Assembly (NCBI GenBank): GCA_011056555.1
Contig: DSEQ01000014.1
Location: forward strand, 1-53,499
Direction of reading: 5' to 3'
Length of the DNA: 53,499 bases
Origin: Candidatus Zixiibacteriota bacterium
Lineage (GTDB): Bacteria > Zixibacteria > MSB-5A5 > JAABVY01
Numbering within the stretch: the stretch's first letter is position 1; each line of letters begins with the position of its first letter. The notes under the pieces are model-generated. The model saw nothing but the letters and a program-made list of their open reading frames with translations, searched no databases and was not told the origin of the DNA. Positions 1-8,867 of the stretch are shown here, piece after piece. The translations under genes and the position numbers were made by a program.

Positions 1-114
1 GATATAGGGATAGGTCTGGGCTTCTCGAGGAGTTTCAGGATAGAGTTTGCAAAGGCCCTGGACGATTCCGATTCCGACATCCGCACCTGGGTTTTATTCT
101 CGAGATCATTTTAA
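1..114 (+). CDS. C-terminal end of an outer-membrane beta-barrel protein (partial)
   Basis: Frame 1 is open from the window edge to a TAA at 112-114, giving the last 37 residues of a protein. The fragment alternates polar and hydrophobic residues, contains a segment like 'RIEFAKALDD', and ends in Phe. That is the pattern of the last strands of an Omp85/BamA-like or similar outer-membrane barrel, where the terminal Phe is part of the insertion signal. The next gene starts 9 bases after the stop, so the two are probably co-transcribed. The family cannot be fixed from this fragment. Confidence 0.55.
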   Translation, partial: DIGIGLGFSRSFRIEFAKALDDSDSDIRTWVLFSRSF

Positions 115-123
115 AACTGATGC

Positions 124-813
124 ATGTATTTTAGAACCGGCAAAGCGAATGCATTAATACCGGCGGTCATCATATTTTTGTTGCTGACTGCGTCCGGGCT
201 CCTGCATGCCGAAACTGCCCCGTTTGAATATAACATCTTCATTTACCGGGGCAGGTTGAGCGCAGATTTCAGATTCGGGAAGCTGTTTACAGAGGAACTG
301 GTTGAAAGCATCAAAGCCGGCCTCCCTCTTCATCTGGAGCTGACCGTAAAGCTGAAGAAATCCTATTCGCTCTGGTTCGACCCCACACTGGAAGAATATG
401 ACTGCAGCGCCAATATAGAATACAAGCCGTTCGGTGCCAGATTCGCAATTACAATTACTGATTTTGAAGGCGACCTGATACGCGAATCATTTAAATATAT
501 TGATGATCTTCAAGCCAGGCTTAACGAAGAACTTCTGCTTGTGTGCGGACCAACCACTGACTACAATCCGGAAGACAATTTCTATTTCGATTTCAAAATG
601 GAACTGCGGCGGCTGACCGCCGGGGAGATATCGAGCGCCGGAAAATGGTACAGCGGGGGAGAAAAAAGTGAACCGGACAGCTCCGAAAAAGGCCCGGGTT
701 TACAGCAAAAGATATTCGAGCAGATAGTCGACATTGCCGGCAGGGGGCCTGTCCAGCACCACTTTTCCGGTTATATATTCAAACTTGTTGATTTAAAACA
801 AGTTATACCTTGA
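124..813 (+). CDS. DUF4390-like exported protein
   Basis: This is a 229-residue protein with an N-terminal hydrophobic segment (about residues 11-29, ending in a likely signal peptidase site near 'LHA-ET'). The segment 'ESIKAGLPLHLELTVKL' followed by 'LWFDPTLEEYD' resembles the 'GIPL ... W/F-D' core of DUF4390. From memory DUF4390 genes sit upstream of sensor kinase genes in many proteobacteria; here too the next gene is a histidine kinase. No catalytic residues are evident. There is no clear ribosome binding site, and the start lies 9 bases after the upstream stop, which suggests translational coupling. The role is unknown, probably envelope-located. Confidence 0.6.
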   Translation: MYFRTGKANALIPAVIIFLLLTASGLLHAETAPFEYNIFIYRGRLSADFRFGKLFTEELVESIKAGLPLHLELTVKLKKSYSLWFDPTLEEYDCSANIEYKPFGARFAITITDFEGDLIRESFKYIDDLQARLNEELLLVCGPTTDYNPEDNFYFDFKMELRRLTAGEISSAGKWYSGGEKSEPDSSEKGPGLQQKIFEQIVDIAGRGPVQHHFSGYIFKLVDLKQVIP

Positions 814-931
814 GAAATTCCGTGAAATCAGGCTTCTTTTTGATAAGACTTTAATCTTATTGGGGTTAACGTTTCCCCCTGCCCTTCCGATAATTAAACT
901 GTTAACATAAAACTATGTGGCAGGAATATAT

Positions 932-2725
932 ATGTCTTTAAAAAAGCACGTTGATCCCAAGCTGGAAGAAACCGACAAGATTTACACTCCATCATCCCGG
1001 AAAAAGCGTGATGATGATGATACCGATCCGATGATCGAGCTTGATCTTCTGTCGGAAATGGAGTCCAGCCTGTCTTCGATAGAAAACAAGTATCCGACAC
1101 TTGCAGAAAAATCCAGCCTGTCGGAAACCCGTACGGCAGATTTGAAGGCGATTCTGGATATTTCCCAGGCGATCAATTCCTCCCTGGTCCTGGATGATAT
1201 CCTGCACAAGGTACTGGAACATGCGGTCGAGCTGCTGCAGGCCGAACGCGGATTTCTGATGCTCCTGGATGAAACCGGCGAGCTGCAGTTCAAGACCCTG
1301 CATAATATAGCACGCGACCGTCTGATGGAAGACGATTTCAAAATATCCAACTCTATTGCCAATAAGGTTGCCCACAGCGGAATCTCGGTCTATACCTCGG
1401 ATGCCCAGGCGGATGAAAAATACTCCAAGCAGAAATCGATAGCGGAACTGAACCTGCGCTCAATCATGTGCGTGCCGCTCAAGATCAAGGAAAAAATTAT
1501 AGGCGTGGTATACCTGGACAACAGCACCGAAGCCAAGGTATTTCTGCAAAGCGATCTTTATCTCTTCGAACTTTTTGCCGAACAGGCGGCAATCGCTATC
1601 GAAAATGCCAAGCTGTATGAAAACCTGCTGGCGCTGAAACGGTACAACGAGAATATTGTAAACCAGACGCCGGTCGGGATTATAGTGGTAAATCAAAACC
1701 TGGATGTCACCAGTTTAAACGACGCTGCTTTTGAAATTCTCACTCCGCCCTCAAAAAGAACGCCGACTTTCCGCAGCAAAATCAGCGGAGCCCGATTCTT
1801 CGATCTGCTGAGCGAGGATCAGACCGGATACTGGAAAAGAAATCTCGACTTGACCTACGAAAGCCATAATGCTTTCGAGGACACGCGCTATTACTACAGG
1901 ATAGATGATGAGGAAAAGGTCCTGAATGTCAAAATCACTCCTCTGGAAGACGAGCCGCAAAACCCGGAGAGCTTGATTATCGTGATCGAGGATATCACTG
2001 AAAAGGTGATCCTCGAGAATTACGTAATGCTCTCGGAGAAGCTTGTGGCCCGGGGAGAGATGGCCGCCTCGATCGGCCATGAGCTCAACAACTATCTGGC
2101 AATTATATCCAACAGCGCGGAACTTATGGTGCGCAACATCCAGTCCAGAAAATATGACAAGCTTGAACGCAACAGCAACGCTATACTGGAAAACATATCC
2201 AAAATCAAACGTTTCACCGACGGCTTGATGGATTTCTCAAAACTGGAGAAAGAGGTTGTGGCCTACGACATCAGGAAGCTGGTGGAAGACCTGCTGTTCT
2301 CGATCAAGCCCCAGAAGAAATTCTCCGGGGTCGAATTTGTCGTGGATGTCGCTCATGATATTCCCGCAGTGGAGATGGATGTCGGCCAGATTCAACAGGT
2401 ACTCTTGAATATTATTTACAATGCCAATGATGCAATCGGCAGTGTATCGGATAGAAAAGGGAGAATCAGCATAGACGCCAGTCTGAAAAAGGGAGACATT
2501 GAAAGGGTGGTACTAAGAATCAGTGACAATGGTCCCGGTATTGAACCCCGCGTCCTGGAAAAAATATTCGAACCCGGGTTCACGACCAAACAAGAAGGGC
2601 ACGGCCTGGGATTGGCAAATTGCAAAAGAATAATCGAAAATCATTTCGGCCATATCGATATTGACAGCGTGCCGAATGAAGAAACAACATTTACAATTAC
2701 AATTCCAGTCAGCCAGCCGAAGTAA
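932..2725 (+). CDS. GAF-PAS sensor histidine kinase
   Basis: A 597-residue cytoplasmic sensor kinase with no membrane segments. A GAF domain covers about residues 69-215 ('AERGFLMLLDE', 'SIMCVPLKI'), and a PAS domain about 225-345 ('TPVGIIVVNQNLDV'). The HisKA H-box has phospho-acceptor His383 in 'SIGHELNN', and the HATPase domain has an N-box 'NIIYNANDAIG', a G1 box 'DNGPGIEP' and a G2 box 'GHGLGLANCKRI'. The ATG at 932 is preferred because AGGA lies 6 bases upstream; a GTG at 917 would add five residues and has no such site. No response regulator gene is in the window. The next gene, 11 bases downstream, is a Ser/Thr kinase, so the pair probably shares a transcript and perhaps a pathway. 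The signal and output are unknown. Confidence 0.9.
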   Translation: MSLKKHVDPKLEETDKIYTPSSRKKRDDDDTDPMIELDLLSEMESSLSSIENKYPTLAEKSSLSETRTADLKAILDISQAINSSLVLDDILHKVLEHAVELLQAERGFLMLLDETGELQFKTLHNIARDRLMEDDFKISNSIANKVAHSGISVYTSDAQADEKYSKQKSIAELNLRSIMCVPLKIKEKIIGVVYLDNSTEAKVFLQSDLYLFELFAEQAAIAIENAKLYENLLALKRYNENIVNQTPVGIIVVNQNLDVTSLNDAAFEILTPPSKRTPTFRSKISGARFFDLLSEDQTGYWKRNLDLTYESHNAFEDTRYYYRIDDEEKVLNVKITPLEDEPQNPESLIIVIEDITEKVILENYVMLSEKLVARGEMAASIGHELNNYLAIISNSAELMVRNIQSRKYDKLERNSNAILENISKIKRFTDGLMDFSKLEKEVVAYDIRKLVEDLLFSIKPQKKFSGVEFVVDVAHDIPAVEMDVGQIQQVLLNIIYNANDAIGSVSDRKGRISIDASLKKGDIERVVLRISDNGPGIEPRVLEKIFEPGFTTKQEGHGLGLANCKRIIENHFGHIDIDSVPNEETTFTITIPVSQPK

Positions 2726-2736
2726 TAAAGGATTCG

Positions 2737-5700
2737 ATGAAAAACTTGTACCTTGCCGAACGGTATGAGCTGGTGGAGATGATTGGCTCAGGGGGTGGGG
2801 GCGAGGTCTATGCTGTTTACGATAAATATCTGAAAAAGAAGCTCGCTTTAAAGATAATTTCTCCCGGCGCTTCGGCCTCACCCGATGACAATGCCTTCTT
2901 CAATGAATATTTCCTGATCATGAAGCTGGCCAGCAACAACCTGGTCAAGGTCTATGATTATGGTTTCAATGAGGGCAATTTTCCGTTCTATACCATGGAG
3001 CTGCTGGAGCGGGGCAATATCGAAAGCGAAATAAACTCGGCTGATATCGATCAGATTCTCAGGACTTGCTATAAGCTAGCCGCCTCCCTCTCATTCCTGC
3101 ATTTCTTTAACCTGATCCACAACGATCTCAAACCGGAAAATATCAAGACAGTTGACCGGGACGGTGAAATAGATGTCAAGCTTCTGGACCTGGGCCTGAG
3201 CATAAATTTCAATCCTGAAAATCCGGACAGGAGGCTGGCCGGTACTGTGGAGTATATGGCTCCGGAACTTTTTGAATCGAGACAGCCGGATAAGAAATCC
3301 GACCTCTACAGCCTGGGAGTCATCTTCTACAAGCTGATCACGGGCCGGGTGCCGTTCACCGGAGACGATCCCCTTATGATCATCTCTGACAAGCTGGAAA
3401 AACCGATTCCGCCTGTTGACCGGGAAAGTTCGGGCTATCCGGAGGAGTTTATTGACCTCGCTCTCAGGCTGCTTGCAAAAGATCCGGATGAGCGGCCTGA
3501 TTCGGTATTTGAAACCGCTTGCGAAATCGGAAAGATCACGGAACAGGATCCATTGATCATTGATCCGGCCGAATTGATAGAAAGTCTGATAGGTATCAGG
3601 CTGGCGGCGAGATTTGAAAAAAATGATCTTGCGGATGGTGAAGACAAACTTTTTGTTTTCAAGGATGAAATTGTACTGAAGAAATTTTTCGATCTGTTGA
3701 GAGCAAGGCTGCAAGGAGATTATTACAATGTCCTTAGCGAGACTGCTGCCGGCTCCGTTTCAAGCCACCTATATGTTTCCCCCAAGGCCGTAAAAAAGGC
3801 GGCGATAAATGTCCATCGTCTCAAACCGGGAGATAACTACCGCGCGGGTGCTTCTGAGGCAGACGTGGTGGCGTACCACCTGCTCCTCAAACCGGAATTT
3901 GGAATCTGCCGGATTCCCGATAGCGCCGAGGCCATCGAAATCGATATAATGGCAGACTTGGAGAAGTGGTTTGATGAGGAGCTTCTGAATCAGGAAATCA
4001 TGGATAAGCTAAAAGCCATCAGCTCATATAATATCTCCGGATTGATATCGGCGCTTCAGGATTTGCAGGATGAGGGGATTATCAAATTTAAGGGGGACAG
4101 GTGGGATGTAGATTCGGTCAAATTTGTTTCCTGGCCGCTGCCGCAGGACCTGCAGAAGAAAGCTGTCGAGAGTCTGGGCCGGCTGCCCAGGAAGCTTTAT
4201 GATGCGGCCGCCGGACTGGCGCCGATGCGCTACGGATTCGACCGCATATTCGTACTGAAATATCTGGGCGATTCGGTCGACGATCCCGAAGCGCTGCTGC
4301 ATGAAATGGCAGATGCTGCTATCTTCAAACGCAAAGGCGAGAATTACTATTTCAAAAACGAGATGCTCAGGGTAGGGCTGGTAAACACGCATTCCCCCGA
4401 AAACCTGAAGAGACTACATCTCAAGGCGGCTTCCATCCTGGAACATAACGGCATCAGCGTCGGCCATGAGGAACGTGCGCTGAGCCTTGCACACAACTAT
4501 ACCTGTGCGCCAAAGCTCGAAGATTCGGTCAAGTGGACCCTGAAGGCATCGGACTGGCTGATATCCAATGAAAAATTTCGTGTGGCTTTGAAGATGATAG
4601 CTTCGAGCCTGGAGCTGGCCGAGAGCCTGGCGGACCGGACAGATACCTTTAATCACCAGGCCAGGTTGCTGGCGGCGCGCGGGGATATTGAAAACCGCCT
4701 GGGACACGGCGGCAAAAGCCTGAAATCGTTTGCCAGAATTATCCGCATGAGGAAGAGGCTGCCGGAACAGGAGATAGTGGCCCGAGCCTATAAGTATGCC
4801 GGTGATGTTTATAAGGCCGCTCGCGATTATAACAAGGGGCTCAGGGCGTTGCAGAAGGCGCTGGAAATCTACGAGCGGCTGGGCAACAGGGTCGAGCTCT
4901 CACATACCTACAACAATATCGGAAATATATACTGGGTCGGTTCGAAAATCGATCTGGCACTGGAGAATTACCGCAAGGCGCTAAAGATACAGGTTGATCT
5001 GAATCTCTTAAAAGAGCGCGCCTCGACCCTCAACAACATCGGCTCCTGCTATATATACAAGAATCAGCTCGATAAGACGATCGATTATTACAAACAGTCG
5101 ATCGAGATAAAGAAGCAGATCAACGACCGTCCTGAGCTTGCCCGCACCTATAACAATCTGGGTGCGGTGTACCAGGAACTGGGGGATATTCCTCAGGCCC
5201 TGGTATACCTCTATGATTCCCTTAAAATCAACCGGGAAATAGACTCCAAGAGAGAGATGTTGTTCAATCTGGATAATATCGGTAACTGCGAGATCTCCCT
5301 GGGCCATTTTCAAAAAGTGGAAGCGCTGGCCTCGGAGGGGCTGGCGATAGCGCGGGAACTGGAAGCGCTGCCGACACAGGCGCTCTTTTTGCGCCATCTG
5401 GGGCTGATCCATACAGAAACCGGCAATCTGCAGCGCGCCGATCTTTTCCTCCATCAGGCCAGGGAGATAGTAGACCACATTTCTGATCATCTTCTGGAAT
5501 TTGAAATATACCGGAATTTCATGCGCCTTTATCTTAACTTGAACGCTGCCGAGCAGTACTGGATAGCCTATGAGAAAGCAGCCAGAATCGCAAATTCAGG
5601 AGTGGACAGCAAGCTGACACTTGGTCTGCTCCTGCTCAAAATCGAGGGCTTGATACATATAAGCGGGGATTATGAGCCCGCCGGAATATTAATCAAGGAA

Positions 5701-6189
5701 GCCGAGAAGATGTTGGCGGATGTGAAATCGGATAACCTGGCCTGTCAACTCCTTATGAATCAAGTTGCTCGGGCGATAGAGACGGGGAAACGCCCGGATG
5801 TGGAGATGGAGTATGCCAGCATGCTGACTGCTAAACCTCTCAACCAGACCATGAAACCTCAGTTTCTTTATCTTCAGGGGCGCCTGGCCATAAGTGATGG
5901 CCTGTATGACAGGGGACGGGATTTACTGTCGGAGGCATCAAACCTGGCGGAAACACAGAACCGCAGGAATCTGCTCTGGAAAATCAAGTACTGTCAGGGC
6001 AAAATAGAACGCACCCTTCTCAATTACGAGGAGGCCTATGTCAATTTCAAGAAAGCGGTTACAATTCTCAAATCGATAGCCGAGACAATCAAACGGAAAG
6101 ATTATCTCCAGGCTTTCCTGAAGCATCCCATGGCGGTTTTGTTGAAGAAAGAGATTATGGAGCTGGCGGAACGCATGGGCCAAAAATAG
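2737..6189 (+). CDS. Ser/Thr protein kinase with degenerate STAND-like module and TPR repeats
   Basis: A 1150-residue protein. The N-terminal Hanks-type kinase (about 8-270) has a Gly-rich loop 'GSGGGGEVY', ATP lysine K39 ('LALKII'), catalytic D130 in 'HNDLKPEN' (HND, so a non-RD kinase), 'LLDLGLS' in place of DFG, and 'GTVEYMAPEL'. Residues about 305-600 look like the AAA/STAND module usual in kinase-TPR regulators, but where a P-loop is expected (about 333-345) the sequence is 'LSETAAGSVSSHL', lacking GxxGxGK[ST]. Residues about 650-1150 are tandem TPRs ('YNNIGNIYWVGSKIDLALENY'-type units). AAAGGA precedes the start. No transmembrane segment is visible. It probably integrates protein-protein signals with the upstream histidine kinase; targets are unknown. 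Confidence 0.88.
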   Translation: MKNLYLAERYELVEMIGSGGGGEVYAVYDKYLKKKLALKIISPGASASPDDNAFFNEYFLIMKLASNNLVKVYDYGFNEGNFPFYTMELLERGNIESEINSADIDQILRTCYKLAASLSFLHFFNLIHNDLKPENIKTVDRDGEIDVKLLDLGLSINFNPENPDRRLAGTVEYMAPELFESRQPDKKSDLYSLGVIFYKLITGRVPFTGDDPLMIISDKLEKPIPPVDRESSGYPEEFIDLALRLLAKDPDERPDSVFETACEIGKITEQDPLIIDPAELIESLIGIRLAARFEKNDLADGEDKLFVFKDEIVLKKFFDLLRARLQGDYYNVLSETAAGSVSSHLYVSPKAVKKAAINVHRLKPGDNYRAGASEADVVAYHLLLKPEFGICRIPDSAEAIEIDIMADLEKWFDEELLNQEIMDKLKAISSYNISGLISALQDLQDEGIIKFKGDRWDVDSVKFVSWPLPQDLQKKAVESLGRLPRKLYDAAAGLAPMRYGFDRIFVLKYLGDSVDDPEALLHEMADAAIFKRKGENYYFKNEMLRVGLVNTHSPENLKRLHLKAASILEHNGISVGHEERALSLAHNYTCAPKLEDSVKWTLKASDWLISNEKFRVALKMIASSLELAESLADRTDTFNHQARLLAARGDIENRLGHGGKSLKSFARIIRMRKRLPEQEIVARAYKYAGDVYKAARDYNKGLRALQKALEIYERLGNRVELSHTYNNIGNIYWVGSKIDLALENYRKALKIQVDLNLLKERASTLNNIGSCYIYKNQLDKTIDYYKQSIEIKKQINDRPELARTYNNLGAVYQELGDIPQALVYLYDSLKINREIDSKREMLFNLDNIGNCEISLGHFQKVEALASEGLAIARELEALPTQALFLRHLGLIHTETGNLQRADLFLHQAREIVDHISDHLLEFEIYRNFMRLYLNLNAAEQYWIAYEKAARIANSGVDSKLTLGLLLLKIEGLIHISGDYEPAGILIKEAEKMLADVKSDNLACQLLMNQVARAIETGKRPDVEMEYASMLTAKPLNQTMKPQFLYLQGRLAISDGLYDRGRDLLSEASNLAETQNRRNLLWKIKYCQGKIERTLLNYEEAYVNFKKAVTILKSIAETIKRKDYLQAFLKHPMAVLLKKEIMELAERMGQK

Positions 6190-6213
6190 AAAGGCCGCCC
6201 CGGGGGGCGGCCT
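6180..6213 (-). terminator. Intrinsic terminator of the 25-codon peptide gene
   Basis: A perfect 10-base-pair GC-rich stem (6192-6201 with 6204-6213, two-base loop) is followed on the minus strand by a T-rich tract (TTTCTATTTTT). It lies about 25 bases beyond the stop codon of the small minus-strand gene. On the plus strand no T-tract follows, so it acts mainly for minus-strand transcripts. Confidence 0.85.
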
Positions 6214-6237
6214 AAATCCGGTCGAATAGGATGGATC

Positions 6238-6315
6238 TTATTGTCCACCCTGGCTAATACTGATCGGAGCAACCTTCTCTTCCAATTCCTCAATCAGCAG
6301 TTCGTAGAATTCCAT
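6238..6315 (-). CDS. 25-residue acidic peptide, candidate precursor/signal peptide
   Basis: An ATG at 6315 is preceded by a perfect AGGAGG five bases upstream, and 26 codons end in TAA at 6238. The peptide has an acidic helical front (starting 'MEFYELLIEE'), then 'EKVAP', and a small polar tail ending 'QGGQ'. It has no Cys, no membrane segment and no signal peptide. Upstream is a near-consensus promoter (6426-6454) and downstream a strong terminator, so it is a discrete transcription unit. The next gene upstream on the same strand encodes a PqqD-M50-HlyD fusion, a type of protein linked to processing or export of ribosomally made peptides. A RiPP-like or signalling precursor role is inferred. 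Alternatively the RNA itself could be the product. Confidence 0.7.
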   Translation of the reverse strand: MEFYELLIEELEEKVAPISISQGGQ

Positions 6316-6344
6316 TAGCACCTCCTATGTAGAAGTGACCGGTG

Positions 6345-6370
6345 AATACCATCATCCAATGGATGGTATT
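6345..6370 (+). terminator. Hairpin plus T-tract: kinase-gene terminator, and 5' leader hairpin of the peptide mRNA
   Basis: A nine-base-pair stem (6345-6353 with 6362-6370) is followed on the plus strand by TTTTATTC, suiting an intrinsic terminator for the kinase gene that ends at 6189. On the minus strand the same hairpin falls inside the predicted leader of the small peptide mRNA, about 20 bases upstream of its ribosome binding site, where it could affect translation. Confidence 0.5.
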
Positions 6371-6425
6371 TTTTATTCATTTTTTAAGTCCTATAGCCAA
6401 AGGCATTTCATCATGTAGTGCATTA

Positions 6426-6454
6426 ATAATATACATCATACTCAGGTATGTCAA
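6426..6454 (-). promoter_or_regulatory. Near-consensus sigma70-type promoter of the peptide gene
   Basis: On the minus strand, TTGACA (6449-6454) is separated by exactly 17 bases from TATTAT (6426-6431). Transcription would start near 6419, leaving a leader of about 100 bases before the 25-codon gene. It is among the closest matches to consensus in the window. It lies between the M50/HlyD gene and the peptide gene, so the peptide is transcribed independently. Confidence 0.8.
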
Positions 6455-6554
6455 GTAATAATATGCACTTACGGGTCTGTTTATGCACCCCGGTGGGCGT
6501 TTTAATTTGTGTGAAATGTAAGGTTATCAGTGTCATTTAGTTGCAAAGGATACT

Positions 6555-8864
6555 TTAAAACCAGGACCAGACTTCAACTCTAAAAAATCTTACCAGTTTT
6601 CTTAGAATATTGTTGGCAACACTAGTCTTACCGCAATAAATTTTGGCATAGCCTTCCATACCGCCCTTTAAGAGGCCCTGGGAATTAGGGACTGTGCTGA
6701 TAGCCACAAAGTGGCTTTCGTTTCCATTGTTATGTGAGCTGGCTATTACCTTGTTGATTTTTCCATGAAATGATTTTTGGGGATAACCGGCCACCCTGAA
6801 TTTCATGTCCTGGTCGACTGCCAGAATATCTATCTGGTCTTCGGGTACACGAATATTTACCTCGATTGAATCGGTACGGCTGAGGGAGATTAGTTCATCG
6901 TCAACCCCGAAGCGTGTAATGATGCCGGAAAAGGGGGCCCTTATGGTGCAGGCGGCTATCTGATCGCGAAGATATTCAGCTTTGGACTCCAGCCGCCTGA
7001 TCTCGGCCTCCTGGCTGAACAGTTCCTCGGCTTTGGGCCCTTCTTTCAATAAATCCACTTCGGACTGTGAGATATCGACCTTCTTATTCTGGACGTAGCG
7101 GGTGGTTTTGGCGGTCTCCCACTCTTCTTCTGAAATAAGGCCCTTTTCATATAACTTCCTGGCCCGTTGATATTCCTGCTCCACATTGATCTGCCTCAGC
7201 TTCTCTTCTTCCAGGGATGCACTGGCGCGCGCCAGCTCAGCCGCCTTGGGGTCGGAAAGAAGCAGCTCGTACTCGGCGCGGGCGCGTTGAATCTCCGCGC
7301 TGGTTTGCTCCAGCTGGCTCTGGAAATGGTTGGAGGAGATCTGCAGCAGGATATCTCCGCTGTCAATTCTCTCGCCTACCGTCATGGTTGGTTCGATATC
7401 GAGTACGGCAAAATCTGAGATGCTGAACTGGTAGACACGATTTATCGGTTTCTGGCTGATGCCGCCCTGGAACCATTTGGTTTCAAGCTGGTTGTTATTG
7501 CCTCCGCGCACGATGAATTTCTCCAGGGGTTCGATTGAAACAGGGGCGTTGATCTTCAGGTCGACAGGATAGAATATGGCCAGCAGAACCAGTGCGGCCA
7601 GAACTGTCAACCAGATATAGAACCTAAGAGACTTCGGCATAGACACTCCCTGTCTGGAGAAAATCCTCCCAATCCATTTAAATAAGTTTGAGATCGGTTG
7701 ATTGAAAATAATAAGAAGCAAAGCTAAAAACAATAGAAAACCTGTCCCGCCCCAGGCCCCCACCAGAAGCCGGTAGACCAAGCTCCCCAGCCAGACAAAC
7801 AGTATCAGCGAATACAGGATGGACAGGAGCGAGTATGTAAGGAATACTCTGCGCTCACGCGGGGTAAACCTGCGGCGGAAATAGTCCGGCCCGACAAAGA
7901 TCGATTTCAACAGGCTCTTGAGGTAGCCGAAAGCCTTCTGGCGCAGATTGGGGATTTCTACGATATCTGTTAAGAGATAGTAGCCGTCGAGCTTCAATAA
8001 TGGATTCAGGTTGAATAAGAGGGTGATAAATGCTACCGAGGCCGTGAGAAATAGAATATCGGAGATTGTGGTTCCGGTTTTTAAAATTCTCCACAGTAAT
8101 ATTGAGGCAGCCCCGACGAAGGCCTGCATGTATAATCCCGCCAGAATGGTGTAGATTCGATGTCTTTTCTTCTCGAAGAGATATGAATCCGAGAGATTAC
8201 AGTAAAAGCAGACCTGAAAATAAAGCAGCAGGAAACCCATCTCGCTCACCCGTCCGCCGTAATGACGGCAGACCAGGGCATGGGCCAGTTCATGCAGGGC
8301 AACTATGATGAAAATTGCTATTATTATAATCGGTATGGAGGATATTCCGAATATCTGATAGACCGTATGCGGCATCTCGGGAAATATCGCGGCGATCTGA
8401 AGTATTCCTGCGATAATTACAATAAAGGAGAACACAACAAAAGGAACGCTGAGGGTGAAGCGGAACTTACGGTACAGCCATTCCAGGAAGCTCGAGGGGT
8501 CGAAAGCCTTCAATTTGAGGAACAGTATTTTGCTTATGAATGATCGTGCGTCTTGATCCCCGACCTCATGCGTGACGGCGTATTCGGCCCTGGAAGTCTC
8601 GAGAAAATTTTTCCTTTCCAGGCCGTCGATAAAGGCATTGAGCTGCTCGGGCGTGATGTTCGTACCGAACTTTGTATTGAACTCGGAGCGGATTTCGTCG
8701 GGAGACTTTTCACCATCCAGTGAGCTGGCCAGAAAATACTCCGGCTCTCTGAGCCTGAAGAAGCGATTGGAGAGCGGGTCCTTGACAATATAGACAGTTT
8801 GTCCGGCCTGGACCTGCTCGCTTATGATCAGGTCTTCGCGCAGCCTGGGCAGTTTGACATCCAT
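6555..8864 (-). CDS. PqqD-like / M50 metalloprotease / HlyD adaptor fusion protein
   Basis: A 769-residue membrane protein. Residues about 1-95 resemble the PqqD winged-helix fold ('RLREPEYFLASSLDGEKS', 'LNAFIDGLERKNF'), which binds precursor peptides in RiPP systems. Several membrane helices follow, with a zinc-binding HELAH motif (His191-His195) and the second M50 motif 'NLNPLLKLDGYY' (Asp293). The C-terminal third is an HlyD-type periplasmic adaptor: barrel-sandwich hybrid strands flank a coiled coil (about 515-615, rich in E/A/R/K). It matches the 'peptide zinc metalloprotease' group (YydH-like plus adaptor). It starts 3 bases after the ClC stop codon, hence coupled translation. It likely cleaves and/or exports a peptide; the 25-residue product downstream is the obvious candidate substrate, but this is inference. 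Confidence 0.85.
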   Translation of the reverse strand: MDVKLPRLREDLIISEQVQAGQTVYIVKDPLSNRFFRLREPEYFLASSLDGEKSPDEIRSEFNTKFGTNITPEQLNAFIDGLERKNFLETSRAEYAVTHEVGDQDARSFISKILFLKLKAFDPSSFLEWLYRKFRFTLSVPFVVFSFIVIIAGILQIAAIFPEMPHTVYQIFGISSIPIIIIAIFIIVALHELAHALVCRHYGGRVSEMGFLLLYFQVCFYCNLSDSYLFEKKRHRIYTILAGLYMQAFVGAASILLWRILKTGTTISDILFLTASVAFITLLFNLNPLLKLDGYYLLTDIVEIPNLRQKAFGYLKSLLKSIFVGPDYFRRRFTPRERRVFLTYSLLSILYSLILFVWLGSLVYRLLVGAWGGTGFLLFLALLLIIFNQPISNLFKWIGRIFSRQGVSMPKSLRFYIWLTVLAALVLLAIFYPVDLKINAPVSIEPLEKFIVRGGNNNQLETKWFQGGISQKPINRVYQFSISDFAVLDIEPTMTVGERIDSGDILLQISSNHFQSQLEQTSAEIQRARAEYELLLSDPKAAELARASASLEEEKLRQINVEQEYQRARKLYEKGLISEEEWETAKTTRYVQNKKVDISQSEVDLLKEGPKAEELFSQEAEIRRLESKAEYLRDQIAACTIRAPFSGIITRFGVDDELISLSRTDSIEVNIRVPEDQIDILAVDQDMKFRVAGYPQKSFHGKINKVIASSHNNGNESHFVAISTVPNSQGLLKGGMEGYAKIYCGKTSVANNILRKLVRFFRVEVWSWF

Positions 8865-8867
8865 GTT

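Noticed and set aside
6300..6315. QGG at the end of the 25-residue peptide as a double-glycine leader cleavage site
   Set aside because: Only one residue would remain after the GG, hydrophobic positions do not match the C39 leader pattern, and no C39 peptidase is nearby.
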